A stretch of 7,467 nucleotides of DNA from JAWWPG01 sp038254365 (GCA_038254365.1 JBBSGI010000104.1:1-7467), one strand, 5' to 3'. Counted from the first letter of the stretch, positions 1 to 6,617 are shown. Made by a program: numbers and translations. Notes: generated by a model from the letters alone, not told the origin.

Positions 1-59
1 GCTACTAGGCGTCTTCGCCACCTCCGAAAAGTGACGCGACCAGCGCGACCGGGGCTCGG

Positions 60-65
60 TAGCAT
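60..65 (+). promoter_or_regulatory. Possible -10 element upstream of thrS
   Basis: The hexamer TAGCAT fits the actinobacterial -10 pattern TANNNT and lies 48 bases before the thrS start, which would give a 5' leader of roughly 40 bases. About 18 bases upstream, GCGACC (36-41) shares only the central GAC with the TTGACA consensus, so the -35 is weak. The rest of 1-113 shows no T-box-like or attenuator structure I can recognise. A single short motif is weak evidence, so this is a candidate only. Confidence 0.27.
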
Positions 66-101
66 CGAGTCACCTGCCGTCACCGCGGCGGCAACACAAG
101 C

Positions 102-106
102 AGGAG
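102..106 (+). promoter_or_regulatory. Ribosome-binding site of thrS
   Basis: AGGAG is a near-perfect Shine-Dalgarno core placed 7 bases before the GTG at 114. It supports choosing this GTG as the thrS start, and no other good start with a site like this is seen nearby. Confidence 0.8.
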
Positions 107-113
107 TCCTCCC

Positions 114-2123
114 GTGTCCGAGCGCCGTGTCATCGTCGTCCACCCAGGCGAGCGTGCAGAGCGGGAGCTGACGGCTGGCACCAGGGCATGGGAGCTCTTC
201 CGCGACGACCCTGCCGTCATCGCGGCCTGGGTCGGCGGACAGCTGCGCGATTTGTCCCACGAGCTCGCCGACGGTGACGAGGTGACCCCGGTGCCCATCG
301 ACTCCGACGACGGCCGGGCGATCCTGCGGCACTCGACCGCCCACGTGTTGGCCCAGGCGGTCCAACAGTTGTTCCCGCAAGCTCGGCTCGGGATCGGACC
401 GCCGATCACCGACGGCTTCTACTACGACTTCGACGTCGCCGAGCCCTTCCGCCCCGAGGACCTGACCACAATCGAGTCCCGTATGCGCAAGATCATCAAG
501 GAAGGGCAGCGCTTCTCTCGACGCGAGGTCGGCGACGACGATGCGCGGGCAGAGCTCGCCGACGAGCCGTACAAGCTCGAGCTGATCGGGCTGAAGGGGG
601 CGGGGACGGAGCACGAACGGGAGGCGGCGGTCGAGGTCGGAGCCGACCGGCTAACGATCTATGACAACCTGCGCCGCGACGGCTCCCTCGCCTGGAAGGA
701 TCTCTGCTGGGGACCTCATCTGCCCACGACCAAACGCATCCCTGCCTTCAAGCTCACCCGCTCGGCAGCGGCGTACTGGCTCGGCGACGAGGACAACCCC
801 CAGCTGCAGCGCATCTACGGCACCGCGTGGGAGTCGTCGGAGGCCCTGCAGGACCACCTGAAGCGCATCGAGGAGGCCGAGCGCCGCGACCATCGCAAGC
901 TCGGACGCGAGCTCGACCTCTACAGCTTTCCCGACGAGATCGGGTCGGGTCTCGCGGTCTTCCATCCCAAAGGGGGTGTGCTCCGCAAGACGATGGAGGA
1001 CTACTCCCGTGCTCGGCATGTCGAAGCCGGGTATGAGTTCGTTTACAGCCCGCACATCACCAAGAAGGAGCTGTTCGAGACCTCGGGCCACCTCGACTGG
1101 TACGCCGAGGGCATGTACCCGCCGATGCACCTCGACGAGGTGGCCGACGATCGGGGCAACATCACCAAGCCCGGCCAGGACTACTACCTCAAACCGATGA
1201 ACTGCCCCTTCCACTGCCTGATCTACCGGTCCCGCGGGCGGTCCTACCGCGAGCTGCCGCTACGGCTGTTCGAGTTCGGCTCGGTCTACCGATACGAGAA
1301 GTCCGGCGTCGTGCACGGGCTTACCCGCGTCCGGGGCATGACCCAGGACGACGCGCACATCTTCTGCACTGTCGACCAGCTCGGCGCCGAGATCCGCTCG
1401 CTGCTGACCTTCGTGCTCGATCTCCTTCGCGACTACGGGCTCGAGGACTTCTACCTCGAGCTGTCCACGCGCGACGAGAAGAAGTCCATCGGCACCGACG
1501 AGGAGTGGGACCGGGCGACCGAGGCCCTCAGGGCGGCGGCCGACGCGAGTGGCCTCGAGCTGGTGCTCGACCCCGGCGGTGCGGCGTTCTACGCTCCGAA
1601 GATCTCCGTCCAGGCGCGAGACGCCATCGGCCGGACCTGGCAGATGTCGACGATCCAGGTCGATCTGATGGAACCGCAGAGGTTCGGGCTCGAGTACACC
1701 GCGCCCGATGGCTCGCGGCCGTGTCCGGTGATGATTCACCGTGCGCTTTTCGGGTCAGTGGAGCGATTCATCGGTGTCCTGACCGAGCACTACGCGGGCG
1801 CGTTCCCGCCGTGGCTGGCTCCGGTGCAAGTCGAGGCGATCCCCATCGCCGAGCGGCATGAGGAGTACCTCGACAAGCTCGCCGCGGTAATGACCCAGAA
1901 GGGGATCCGCGTCGAGGTGGACCGATCCGACGACCGGATGCAGAAGAAGATTCGCAATGCCCAGCTGCAGAAGGTGCCGTTCATGCTGATCGCGGGCGAT
2001 CGCGACGTCGAGGAAGGCGCCGTCTCCTTCCGCTACCGCGACGGGAGGCAGGACAACGGCGTACCCGTCGACGAGGCGGTCGAGCGGATCCTGCGGGCCG
2101 TCGAGGCACGGGAACAGGTGTGA
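114..2123 (+). CDS. thrS: Threonyl-tRNA synthetase (class II)
   Basis: Cytoplasmic enzyme that charges tRNA-Thr with threonine using ATP. It is 669 aa, normal for bacterial ThrS. A divergent TGS domain occupies about residues 1-62. The N2 editing domain follows, with HSTAH (His73, His77) and DLCWGPH (Cys198, His202), the residues that remove mischarged serine. The catalytic core runs from about 265 to 565 and includes KPMNCPFH (Cys364), the DDAHIF histidine (His415) and MIHRALFGS (His542), which together form the zinc and threonine site; VYRYEKSG and the following GLTRVRG form motif 2. The anticodon-binding domain is about 570-669. The GTG start has an AGGAG site 7 bases upstream. The stop overlaps the HIT gene start by 4 bases (GTGA), so the two are probably co-translated. 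Small departures from what I recall as usual are AFYAPKI, where AFYGPKI is common, and CPFH, where CPMH is common. All key residues are present, so it should be active. Confidence 0.98.
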   Translation: MSERRVIVVHPGERAERELTAGTRAWELFRDDPAVIAAWVGGQLRDLSHELADGDEVTPVPIDSDDGRAILRHSTAHVLAQAVQQLFPQARLGIGPPITDGFYYDFDVAEPFRPEDLTTIESRMRKIIKEGQRFSRREVGDDDARAELADEPYKLELIGLKGAGTEHEREAAVEVGADRLTIYDNLRRDGSLAWKDLCWGPHLPTTKRIPAFKLTRSAAAYWLGDEDNPQLQRIYGTAWESSEALQDHLKRIEEAERRDHRKLGRELDLYSFPDEIGSGLAVFHPKGGVLRKTMEDYSRARHVEAGYEFVYSPHITKKELFETSGHLDWYAEGMYPPMHLDEVADDRGNITKPGQDYYLKPMNCPFHCLIYRSRGRSYRELPLRLFEFGSVYRYEKSGVVHGLTRVRGMTQDDAHIFCTVDQLGAEIRSLLTFVLDLLRDYGLEDFYLELSTRDEKKSIGTDEEWDRATEALRAAADASGLELVLDPGGAAFYAPKISVQARDAIGRTWQMSTIQVDLMEPQRFGLEYTAPDGSRPCPVMIHRALFGSVERFIGVLTEHYAGAFPPWLAPVQVEAIPIAERHEEYLDKLAAVMTQKGIRVEVDRSDDRMQKKIRNAQLQKVPFMLIAGDRDVEEGAVSFRYRDGRQDNGVPVDEAVERILRAVEAREQV

Positions 2124-2719
2124 ACGGACCGTCAGTTGCGGGGCCAGGGGACGACTCTCGCCCTTCGGATTCAGACGTAGCTGGTTCCGGCGCCGGCGAC
2201 CCGGATGGCTTCCAACGCCTGTGGACCCCGCACCGGATGGCTTACATCCAGGGCGAGAACAAGCCGGCGACGGCCGAGTCCCCTGACTGCCCGTTCTGTC
2301 GCATCCCGGCACTGCCCGACGAGGACGGGCTGGTCGTACGGCGGGGGACGGTCGCCTTCGCGGTCCTCAACCTCTACCCGTACAGTCCCGGGCACCTGAT
2401 GGCCTGCCCGTACCGCCATGTGGCGGACTACACGTCCCTGAGCGCGGACGAGAGCGCCGAGGTCGCGGAGCTGACCCGGCAAGCGATGACCACGTTGCGA
2501 GCCGTCACCGGGGCCCACGGCTTCAACATCGGGATGAACCAGGGCGCGGTGGCCGGTGCCGGGATCGCGGCTCACCTACACCAGCACGTCGTACCGAGAT
2601 GGGGCGGCGACACGAACTTCATGCCGGTAGTGGCCGGTACCAAGGTCCTCCCGCAGCTGCTCAGCGAGACGCGTGACCTCCTCGCCGCCGCCTGGTCAGC
2701 CTCGTTCGCCCCCAGCTGA
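2120..2719 (+). CDS. HIT-family protein, probable diadenosine tetraphosphate (AP4A) phosphorylase
   Basis: 199 aa. The HIT signature HLHQHVV (His152, His154, His156) is followed by PRWGGDTNF, a stretch I recall in M. tuberculosis Rv2613c, described as an AP4A phosphorylase that splits AP4A with phosphate into ATP and ADP. Conserved NLYPYSPGHLM (residues 84-94) and GFNIGMN (134-140) fit the same family. Residues 1-30 are rich in Gly, Asp and Ser and look disordered. DCPFC (Cys57, Cys60) is a CxxC pair like the zinc ligands of many HIT proteins; I recall it missing from the mycobacterial protein. The GTG start lies in the GTGA overlap with the thrS stop, has only a weak upstream GAGG, and probably depends on coupling; the first internal Met (40) falls inside conserved sequence. 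Because tRNA synthetases make AP4A as a by-product, coupling to thrS makes biochemical sense (inference). The substrate is assigned by similarity only. Confidence 0.92.
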   Translation: MNGPSVAGPGDDSRPSDSDVAGSGAGDPDGFQRLWTPHRMAYIQGENKPATAESPDCPFCRIPALPDEDGLVVRRGTVAFAVLNLYPYSPGHLMACPYRHVADYTSLSADESAEVAELTRQAMTTLRAVTGAHGFNIGMNQGAVAGAGIAAHLHQHVVPRWGGDTNFMPVVAGTKVLPQLLSETRDLLAAAWSASFAPS

Positions 2720-2722
2720 CTC

Positions 2723-4888
2723 TCACCCGGAGGCGGCGGCCGTGAGCTTGACGGCGATGTGCGGCGGGGTGGCCTCGTAGCGGGCGAACTCGCGGCTGAA
2801 GGTTCCCGTCCCGTGGCTGAGGGAGCGCAGCTCGGTGGCATAGCGGGTCAGCTCCAGCTGCGGCGCCTCGGCCTTGACCAAGGTGCGGCCGGTACCCACC
2901 GGCTCGGTGCCGAGCACCCGGGCCCGGCGAGTCGAGAGGTCCCCCATCACGGCGCCCATGTACTCGTCGTCAATCAGGATGTCGACGGAGTCGATCGGCT
3001 CGAGCAGGCGGACGCCGCCGGCGTTCGCCGCCTCGCGAAGCGCGACCGACCCCGCCATCTGGAACGCCATGTCGCTCGAGTCCACGCTGTGGGCCTTGCC
3101 GTCGAACAGCGTCACCCGGATGTCGACGACCGGGTAGCCGGCCGCTAGGCCCCGCTCGAGCTGAGCCCGGAAGCCCTTCTCGACGCTGGGGATGAACTGC
3201 CGGGGCACCGAACCGCCGACCACCTTGTCGACGAACTCGAAGCCGGCCCCGGTGTCGAGCGGCTCGACGGCGATGTCACAGACGGCATACTGACCGTGGC
3301 CACCGCTCTGCTTGACGTGTCGGCCGTGACCCTTCGCGGGGTTGGCCATGGTCTCCCGCAGCGGCACCCGCACATCGACCTGGTCGACCTGCACGCCGAA
3401 GCGGTTGCGCAGCCGGTCCAGCAGCATGTCGGCATGCGCCTCACCCATGCACCACAGCACGAGCTGTCCGGTCTCGGGGTTGTGCTCGATGCGCACCGTC
3501 GGGTCCTCAGCGGCCAGCCGGGACAGCGCGGCACCGAGCTTGTCCTCGTCGGCCTTGGCGTGTGCCACCAGCGCGAACGGCAGCAGTGGATTGGGCATCG
3601 ACCAAGGCTCCATCACCAGCGGGGTGTCTCGGTCGCTGAGGGTGTCGCCCGTCTCGGCCCGGGACAGCTTCGCGATCGCGCAGATGTCGCCGGCGATGCA
3701 CTTGGCGGCCGGACGTTGGACCTTGCCGAGGGGTGAGGAGAGGGCGCCGATGCGCTCGTCCTCGTCGTGGTCCTCGTGGCCGCGGTCGCGGTCAATGAAC
3801 TCTGAGAAATGCCCAGAGACGTGGACGGTCGCGTCCGGGTTGACCGTGCCCGAGAACACCCTGGTCAGGCTGATCCGCCCGACGTAGGGGTCGGACGTGG
3901 TCTTGACCACCTCGGCCACCAGAGGGCCGGCCGGATCGCACGAGAGGCCATCGACGGTCTTTCCTGCGGTGCTGTAGACGGCGGGGAAGGGGTGTTCGGA
4001 CGGCGGAGGGAAGGCCGACGTGATGATCTCGAGCAGCTCCTCGAGCCCGAGACCGCTGAGAGCGCAGACTGGCACCACCGGGAAGAACGAGCCACGCGCC
4101 ACCGCGGTCTCGAGGTCGTCGATCAGCAACGACGTGTCGATGTCCTCGCCGCTCATGTAGCGGTCCATGAGGCTCTCGTCCTCGGACTCCTCGATGATCC
4201 CCTCGATGAGGGTGCCGCGGCTGTCGTCGATCAGCAGCTGCTCCTCGTCGTCGGGCGGGCGCACGGTCCGGGCGCCGTCGGCGGAGTAGTCGGACACCGT
4301 CTGGGAGATCAGCGCGCACAGGTCATCGACGTCGGACCCCTGGTGGGCGACCGGCACGTACAAGGGCACGACCTTGTCCCCGAACGCGCTCTGCGCGGCC
4401 GCCAGTGCGGCGTTGTAGTCGGCCCGCACATGGTTCAGCTTGCTGATCACCACGGTTCGTGGCATGCCTACGCTCTCGCACTCCTGCCACAGCGCCTTGG
4501 TCGTCCCGTCGACACCCTCGCTTGCGGAAATCACGAAGAGGGCACAGTCTGCGGCCCGAAGCCCGGCCCGCAGGTCTCCGACAAAGTCGGCATATCCCGG
4601 CGCGTCCAGCAGGTTGACCTTGACGCCGTCCACCATGACCGGGGCGAGTGACAAGCCGACGGAGCGTTGCTGACGGATCTCCGCCTCGTCGTAGTCGCTT
4701 GTCGTGGTGCCGTCCTCGACGCTGCCCATCCGGCTTACCGTGCCGGTGGCCGCCAGCAACGCCTCGACGAGAGTCGTCTTCCCCGAGCCGGCCGGCCCCA
4801 CCAGCACCACGTTCCGGATGGCGCCTGGTGAGGCCGGTTGCGCCGCAGCGGCATCACCCGCGCCCGTTGCTGAGCTCCTGGTCGCCAT
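2723..4888 (-). CDS. Elongation factor G-like GTPase (EF-G2 / FusA2 type)
   Basis: 721 aa translational-GTPase paralogue with the full EF-G domain order. The G domain is about 1-300: P-loop GPAGSGKT (31-38), DAPGY (95-99) for G3, SKLN (149-152) for G4, and CALSG near 276 for G5. Domain II is about 318-425 and domain III about 430-505. Domain IV holds HVKQSGGHGQY near 525 and the tip HSVDSSDMAF near 600. Domain V holds DEYMGAVMGDLSTRR near 642. The switch I stretch RQQRSVGLSLA has Gly78 where EF-G has the Mg-binding Thr of RGIT, and Tyr99 replaces the catalytic His of DTPGH; both match my recollection of M. tuberculosis FusA2 (Rv0120c). Asn152 in place of the G4 Asp is less expected. Acidic stretches lie at about 233-239 and 370-379. 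The ATG at 4888 is chosen over the TTG at 4933 because AGGAG lies 7 bases upstream. It is convergent with the HIT gene and divergent from pgsA. I recall mycobacterial EF-G2 as binding nucleotide but lacking ribosome-stimulated GTPase activity, so it is unlikely to be the main translocase; its role is unknown. Confidence 0.95.
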   Translation of the reverse strand: MATRSSATGAGDAAAAQPASPGAIRNVVLVGPAGSGKTTLVEALLAATGTVSRMGSVEDGTTTSDYDEAEIRQQRSVGLSLAPVMVDGVKVNLLDAPGYADFVGDLRAGLRAADCALFVISASEGVDGTTKALWQECESVGMPRTVVISKLNHVRADYNAALAAAQSAFGDKVVPLYVPVAHQGSDVDDLCALISQTVSDYSADGARTVRPPDDEEQLLIDDSRGTLIEGIIEESEDESLMDRYMSGEDIDTSLLIDDLETAVARGSFFPVVPVCALSGLGLEELLEIITSAFPPPSEHPFPAVYSTAGKTVDGLSCDPAGPLVAEVVKTTSDPYVGRISLTRVFSGTVNPDATVHVSGHFSEFIDRDRGHEDHDEDERIGALSSPLGKVQRPAAKCIAGDICAIAKLSRAETGDTLSDRDTPLVMEPWSMPNPLLPFALVAHAKADEDKLGAALSRLAAEDPTVRIEHNPETGQLVLWCMGEAHADMLLDRLRNRFGVQVDQVDVRVPLRETMANPAKGHGRHVKQSGGHGQYAVCDIAVEPLDTGAGFEFVDKVVGGSVPRQFIPSVEKGFRAQLERGLAAGYPVVDIRVTLFDGKAHSVDSSDMAFQMAGSVALREAANAGGVRLLEPIDSVDILIDDEYMGAVMGDLSTRRARVLGTEPVGTGRTLVKAEAPQLELTRYATELRSLSHGTGTFSREFARYEATPPHIAVKLTAAASG

Positions 4889-4895
4889 TTGCCCA

Positions 4896-4900
4896 CTCCT
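4896..4900 (-). promoter_or_regulatory. Ribosome-binding site deciding the EF-G-like start
   Basis: On the minus strand AGGAG is followed by TGGGCAA and then the ATG at 4888, a 7-base spacing. The longer in-frame TTG at 4933 has only a GAGAGG almost touching it, and would add 15 residues with no resemblance to the family. The ATG is therefore the preferred start. Confidence 0.8.
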
Positions 4901-4983
4901 CGCGCCCGCATCTGTCGTCGTACGGCGGTGCAAGCCTCTCGAGCACCAAGCGAACGCCGCCGGCCGGAACCGTCTAGAGGCCC

Positions 4984-4989
4984 TACCCT
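4984..4989 (+). promoter_or_regulatory. Candidate -10 element placed for a leaderless GTG
   Basis: TACCCT fits TANNNT and ends 6 bases before a GTG at 4996. This is the spacing expected if transcription starts on the first base of that GTG, as in the leaderless transcripts common in actinobacteria. The -35 position shows no consensus. It could instead be a pgsA promoter with a leader of about 100 bases, or chance. Confidence 0.25.
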
Positions 4990-4995
4990 CTACCC

Positions 4996-5040
4996 GTGGC
5001 GCTCACGGCACAAGGGGTTCGCGCGATTGCGGACCGGTAA
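4996..5040 (+). CDS. Possible 14-residue leader ORF upstream of pgsA (speculative)
   Basis: A GTG at 4996 opens a 14-codon frame (MALTAQGVRAIADR, counting GTG as Met) that ends at TAA 5038-5040, 57 bases before pgsA. There is no Shine-Dalgarno sequence, but a TACCCT hexamer sits at the right distance for a leaderless message. The peptide has no run of a regulatory amino acid that would suggest attenuation. Short open frames are common by chance in GC-rich DNA, so this is only a candidate. Confidence 0.15.
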   Translation: MALTAQGVRAIADR

Positions 5041-5097
5041 CATCTTGGAGACCAGCTCGACCGCTCCTGACCCCGGGAAGAAGCGAAACCGCCCACC

Positions 5098-5718
5098 ATG
5101 CTCGACCGCTTTCGCATCTTCTGGACCAACGTCGTCAAACCGGTGGCGACGTTGCTCATCCGGTTGGGTGTCACCCCCGACATGGTCACGGTCGTGGGAA
5201 CCCTCGGCGTGGTCGGTGGTGCTCTCGCGTTCTTCCCGACCGGCCATCTCTGGCTCGGCGTCGTCGTGATCAGTGCATTCGTGTTCTCCGACCTGATCGA
5301 CGGCTACATGGCGCGCACCCTCGGCCTCTCGTCGAGGTGGGGCGCGTTCCTCGACTCGACGCTGGACCGGTTGGGGGACGCGGCGATCTTCGCAGGTCTG
5401 GCGATCTGGCTGTTCGGCGGCGGAGACGACGACCTGCTCGGCTACGTGGCGCTGTGGGCTCTGGTGATGGGCTCGGTCACGTCGTACACGCGGGCCAAGG
5501 CCGAGAGTCTCGGCATGACGGCCAAGGGGGGCATCGCCGAGCGGGCCGACCGCTTGGCCGCGGTGCTCGTGCTGACCTTCTTCTCCGACGTGCTCGACCT
5601 GCCGATCCTGCTGGCGATCGTGCTGTGGGTGCTCGCCGCCGCGAGTACCGTCACGGTCGTGCAGCGGATGGTGCTGGTACGACGACAGGCGCTCGCCGAG
5701 CCCCGGCAGACGCCTTGA
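5098..5718 (+). CDS. pgsA: Phosphatidylinositol phosphate synthase (CDP-alcohol phosphatidyltransferase)
   Basis: 206 aa integral membrane enzyme. It joins CDP-diacylglycerol and inositol 1-phosphate to give phosphatidylinositol phosphate, the committed step of PI and PIM synthesis in actinomycetes. The full CDP-alcohol signature is present: Asp65, Asp68, Gly69, Ala72, Arg73, Gly82, Asp86 and Asp90 fit D-x2-D-G-x2-A-R-x8-G-x3-D-x3-D, the metal and CDP site. Hydrophobic segments lie at about 34-48, 52-66, 92-107, 113-129, 153-164 and 168-188, consistent with six membrane helices. The N-terminal LGVTPDMVT, the AKAES segment (134-138) and the overall length match M. tuberculosis PgsA1 (Rv2612c) as I recall it. 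The ATG is the first start after an in-frame TGA at 5068. The only upstream purine run, GGGAAGAAG (5075-5083), is rather distant. The stop overlaps the next gene's TTG. A phosphatidylglycerophosphate synthase role is the alternative, but the patA and pimA neighbours argue for PIP synthesis. Confidence 0.94.
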   Translation: MLDRFRIFWTNVVKPVATLLIRLGVTPDMVTVVGTLGVVGGALAFFPTGHLWLGVVVISAFVFSDLIDGYMARTLGLSSRWGAFLDSTLDRLGDAAIFAGLAIWLFGGGDDDLLGYVALWALVMGSVTSYTRAKAESLGMTAKGGIAERADRLAAVLVLTFFSDVLDLPILLAIVLWVLAAASTVTVVQRMVLVRRQALAEPRQTP

Positions 5719-6617
5719 CCCCCCGGCCGCCACCGCGGCAGAGGCTCGCCGACTACGCCTTCGGGGTCGCGTGGGCGGTCACCCGCCACTCGCCAGAGCC
5801 GGTGGCTGACCGGTTGCTGGAGAGCGCGGCCGACCGGGCGTGGAAGCAGGGCGGCGCCGGCGTCACCCAGCTCGAGGACAACCTGCGGCGCGCCGTCCCC
5901 GGGATCTCGAACCCGTCGCTGCACGACCTCTCGCAACGCGCGATGAGGTCGTATTTCCGCTACTGGCATGAGGCCTTCCGGCTGCCCTCGTGGTCCCACC
6001 GGCGAATCGTCGACATGGTCGTCACCACGAACGAGTCGGCCCTGCGTGAGGTGCACGGGCGGGGCCGGGGGGCCGTCGTCGCCCTGCCGCACATGGCCAA
6101 CTGGGACCTGGCCGGGGCCTGGGCCTGCCTCACCGGCCTCCCCGTCTCGACGGTGGCGGAGCGCCTGCGGCCGGAGTCCCTCTACAACCGGTTCGTCGCC
6201 TACCGTGCCGAGCTCGGCATCGAGGTGCACCCGCTGTCGGGTCCGCACAACCCGCTCTCGGCGATGCGCAGCGCTCTTGCCCGGGGGCGGGTGGTCTGCC
6301 TGCTCGCGGACCGTTCGGTGGGCCGGGGAGGCGTCGACGTGTCGCTGCTGGGTGAGACCGCGCGGCTGCCCGGCGGCCCGGCGGCGCTCGCCCGCATGGG
6401 CAAGGTGCCGGTGATCGTCGCGACGCCCAGCTACCGCGGACCGCTCATGCATCTCGCCATCAGCGACCCGATCGAGCCGGTAACGGGCCGGGCCGGAGTG
6501 CTCGAGACCACCCAGCTCATCGCCGACGTGATGGGCAGCGCGATCCGGCGCAGCCCGCAGGACTGGCACATGCTCCAGCGTGTCTTCGTCGCCGACCTCG
6601 ACGCCGGCGAGGGGTGA
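5715..6617 (+). CDS. patA: Phosphatidylinositol mannoside acyltransferase (PatA-like, LpxL/HtrB family)
   Basis: 300 aa. The mycobacterial PatA (Rv2611c) moves palmitate from acyl-CoA to the 6-position of the mannose added by PimA, at the cytoplasmic face of the membrane. The HxxxxD acyltransferase motif is LPHMANWD (His126, Asp131). TVAERLRPESLYNRF (147-160) and the C-terminal PQDWHMLQ (281-288) closely match mycobacterial PatA as I recall it. The second catalytic acid, Glu in mycobacterial CLMAERD, is Asp199 here (CLLADRS). The proposed start is TTG within a TTGA overlap of the pgsA stop: no ATG or GTG occurs before conserved sequence, and no clear ribosome-binding site is seen, so coupling to pgsA is likely. 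The N-terminus is shorter than the mycobacterial one but keeps the conserved ADYAFGVAWAV region. The frame stays open far upstream through pgsA, but that is not coding. Substrate specificity rests on context and similarity. Confidence 0.9.
   Translation: MTPRPPPRQRLADYAFGVAWAVTRHSPEPVADRLLESAADRAWKQGGAGVTQLEDNLRRAVPGISNPSLHDLSQRAMRSYFRYWHEAFRLPSWSHRRIVDMVVTTNESALREVHGRGRGAVVALPHMANWDLAGAWACLTGLPVSTVAERLRPESLYNRFVAYRAELGIEVHPLSGPHNPLSAMRSALARGRVVCLLADRSVGRGGVDVSLLGETARLPGGPAALARMGKVPVIVATPSYRGPLMHLAISDPIEPVTGRAGVLETTQLIADVMGSAIRRSPQDWHMLQRVFVADLDAGEG
6609..6614 (+). promoter_or_regulatory. Ribosome-binding site deciding the pimA start
   Basis: GAGGGG lies 8 bases before the ATG at 6623, inside the last codons of the patA-like gene. 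It favours this ATG over the in-frame GTG at 6614, which would itself overlap the site. Mycobacterial PimA also begins MRIG, as this ATG would give. Confidence 0.7.

Larger units (their letters stand above)
4889..5097. promoter_or_regulatory. Divergent intergenic region between the EF-G-like gene and pgsA
   Basis: These 209 bases separate two head-to-head genes and should contain both promoters. Visible items are an 8-base palindrome CCGGCCGG (4960-4967), a small inverted repeat TAGAGG / CCTCTA (4975-4980 and 4987-4992, 6-base loop), and two copies of CTACCC seven bases apart (4983-4988, 4990-4995). TANNNT-type hexamers on the plus strand are TACCCT (4984-4989) and TAACAT (5038-5043, before pgsA). 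I see no convincing -35 for either, and no TANNNT match for the EF-G-like gene on the minus strand within the region. Confidence 0.55.

Noticed and set aside
2..34. Possible end of an upstream gene (open frame ending at TGA 32-34)
   Set aside because: Only ten codons are visible, with no similarity or context, so it cannot be told from chance.
102..112. Self-complementary bases around the thrS ribosome-binding site (AGGA / TCCT) as a regulatory hairpin
   Set aside because: The loop would be only 1 or 2 bases, too tight to form. No larger T-box-like structure is seen in the short leader.
3809..4651. 280-residue plus-strand open frame opposite the EF-G-like gene
   Set aside because: Antisense shadow of a gene with clear EF-G motifs; repetitive Arg, Val, Gly and His composition with no recognisable motif.
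4889..4933. TTG start giving the EF-G-like protein 15 more residues
   Set aside because: No usable ribosome-binding site, while the internal ATG at 4888 has AGGAG at 7 bases and gives the expected length.
4960..4967. CCGGCCGG palindrome as an operator
   Set aside because: Eight-base GC palindromes are frequent in DNA of this composition and there is no second copy or known regulator to link it to.
4704..5714. The patA reading frame stays open upstream for about 1 kb, giving an apparent 637-residue protein
   Set aside because: The upstream part runs antisense through the start of the EF-G-like gene and across all of pgsA, is rich in Arg, Pro and Gly and resembles no family. Family similarity begins only after 5715.
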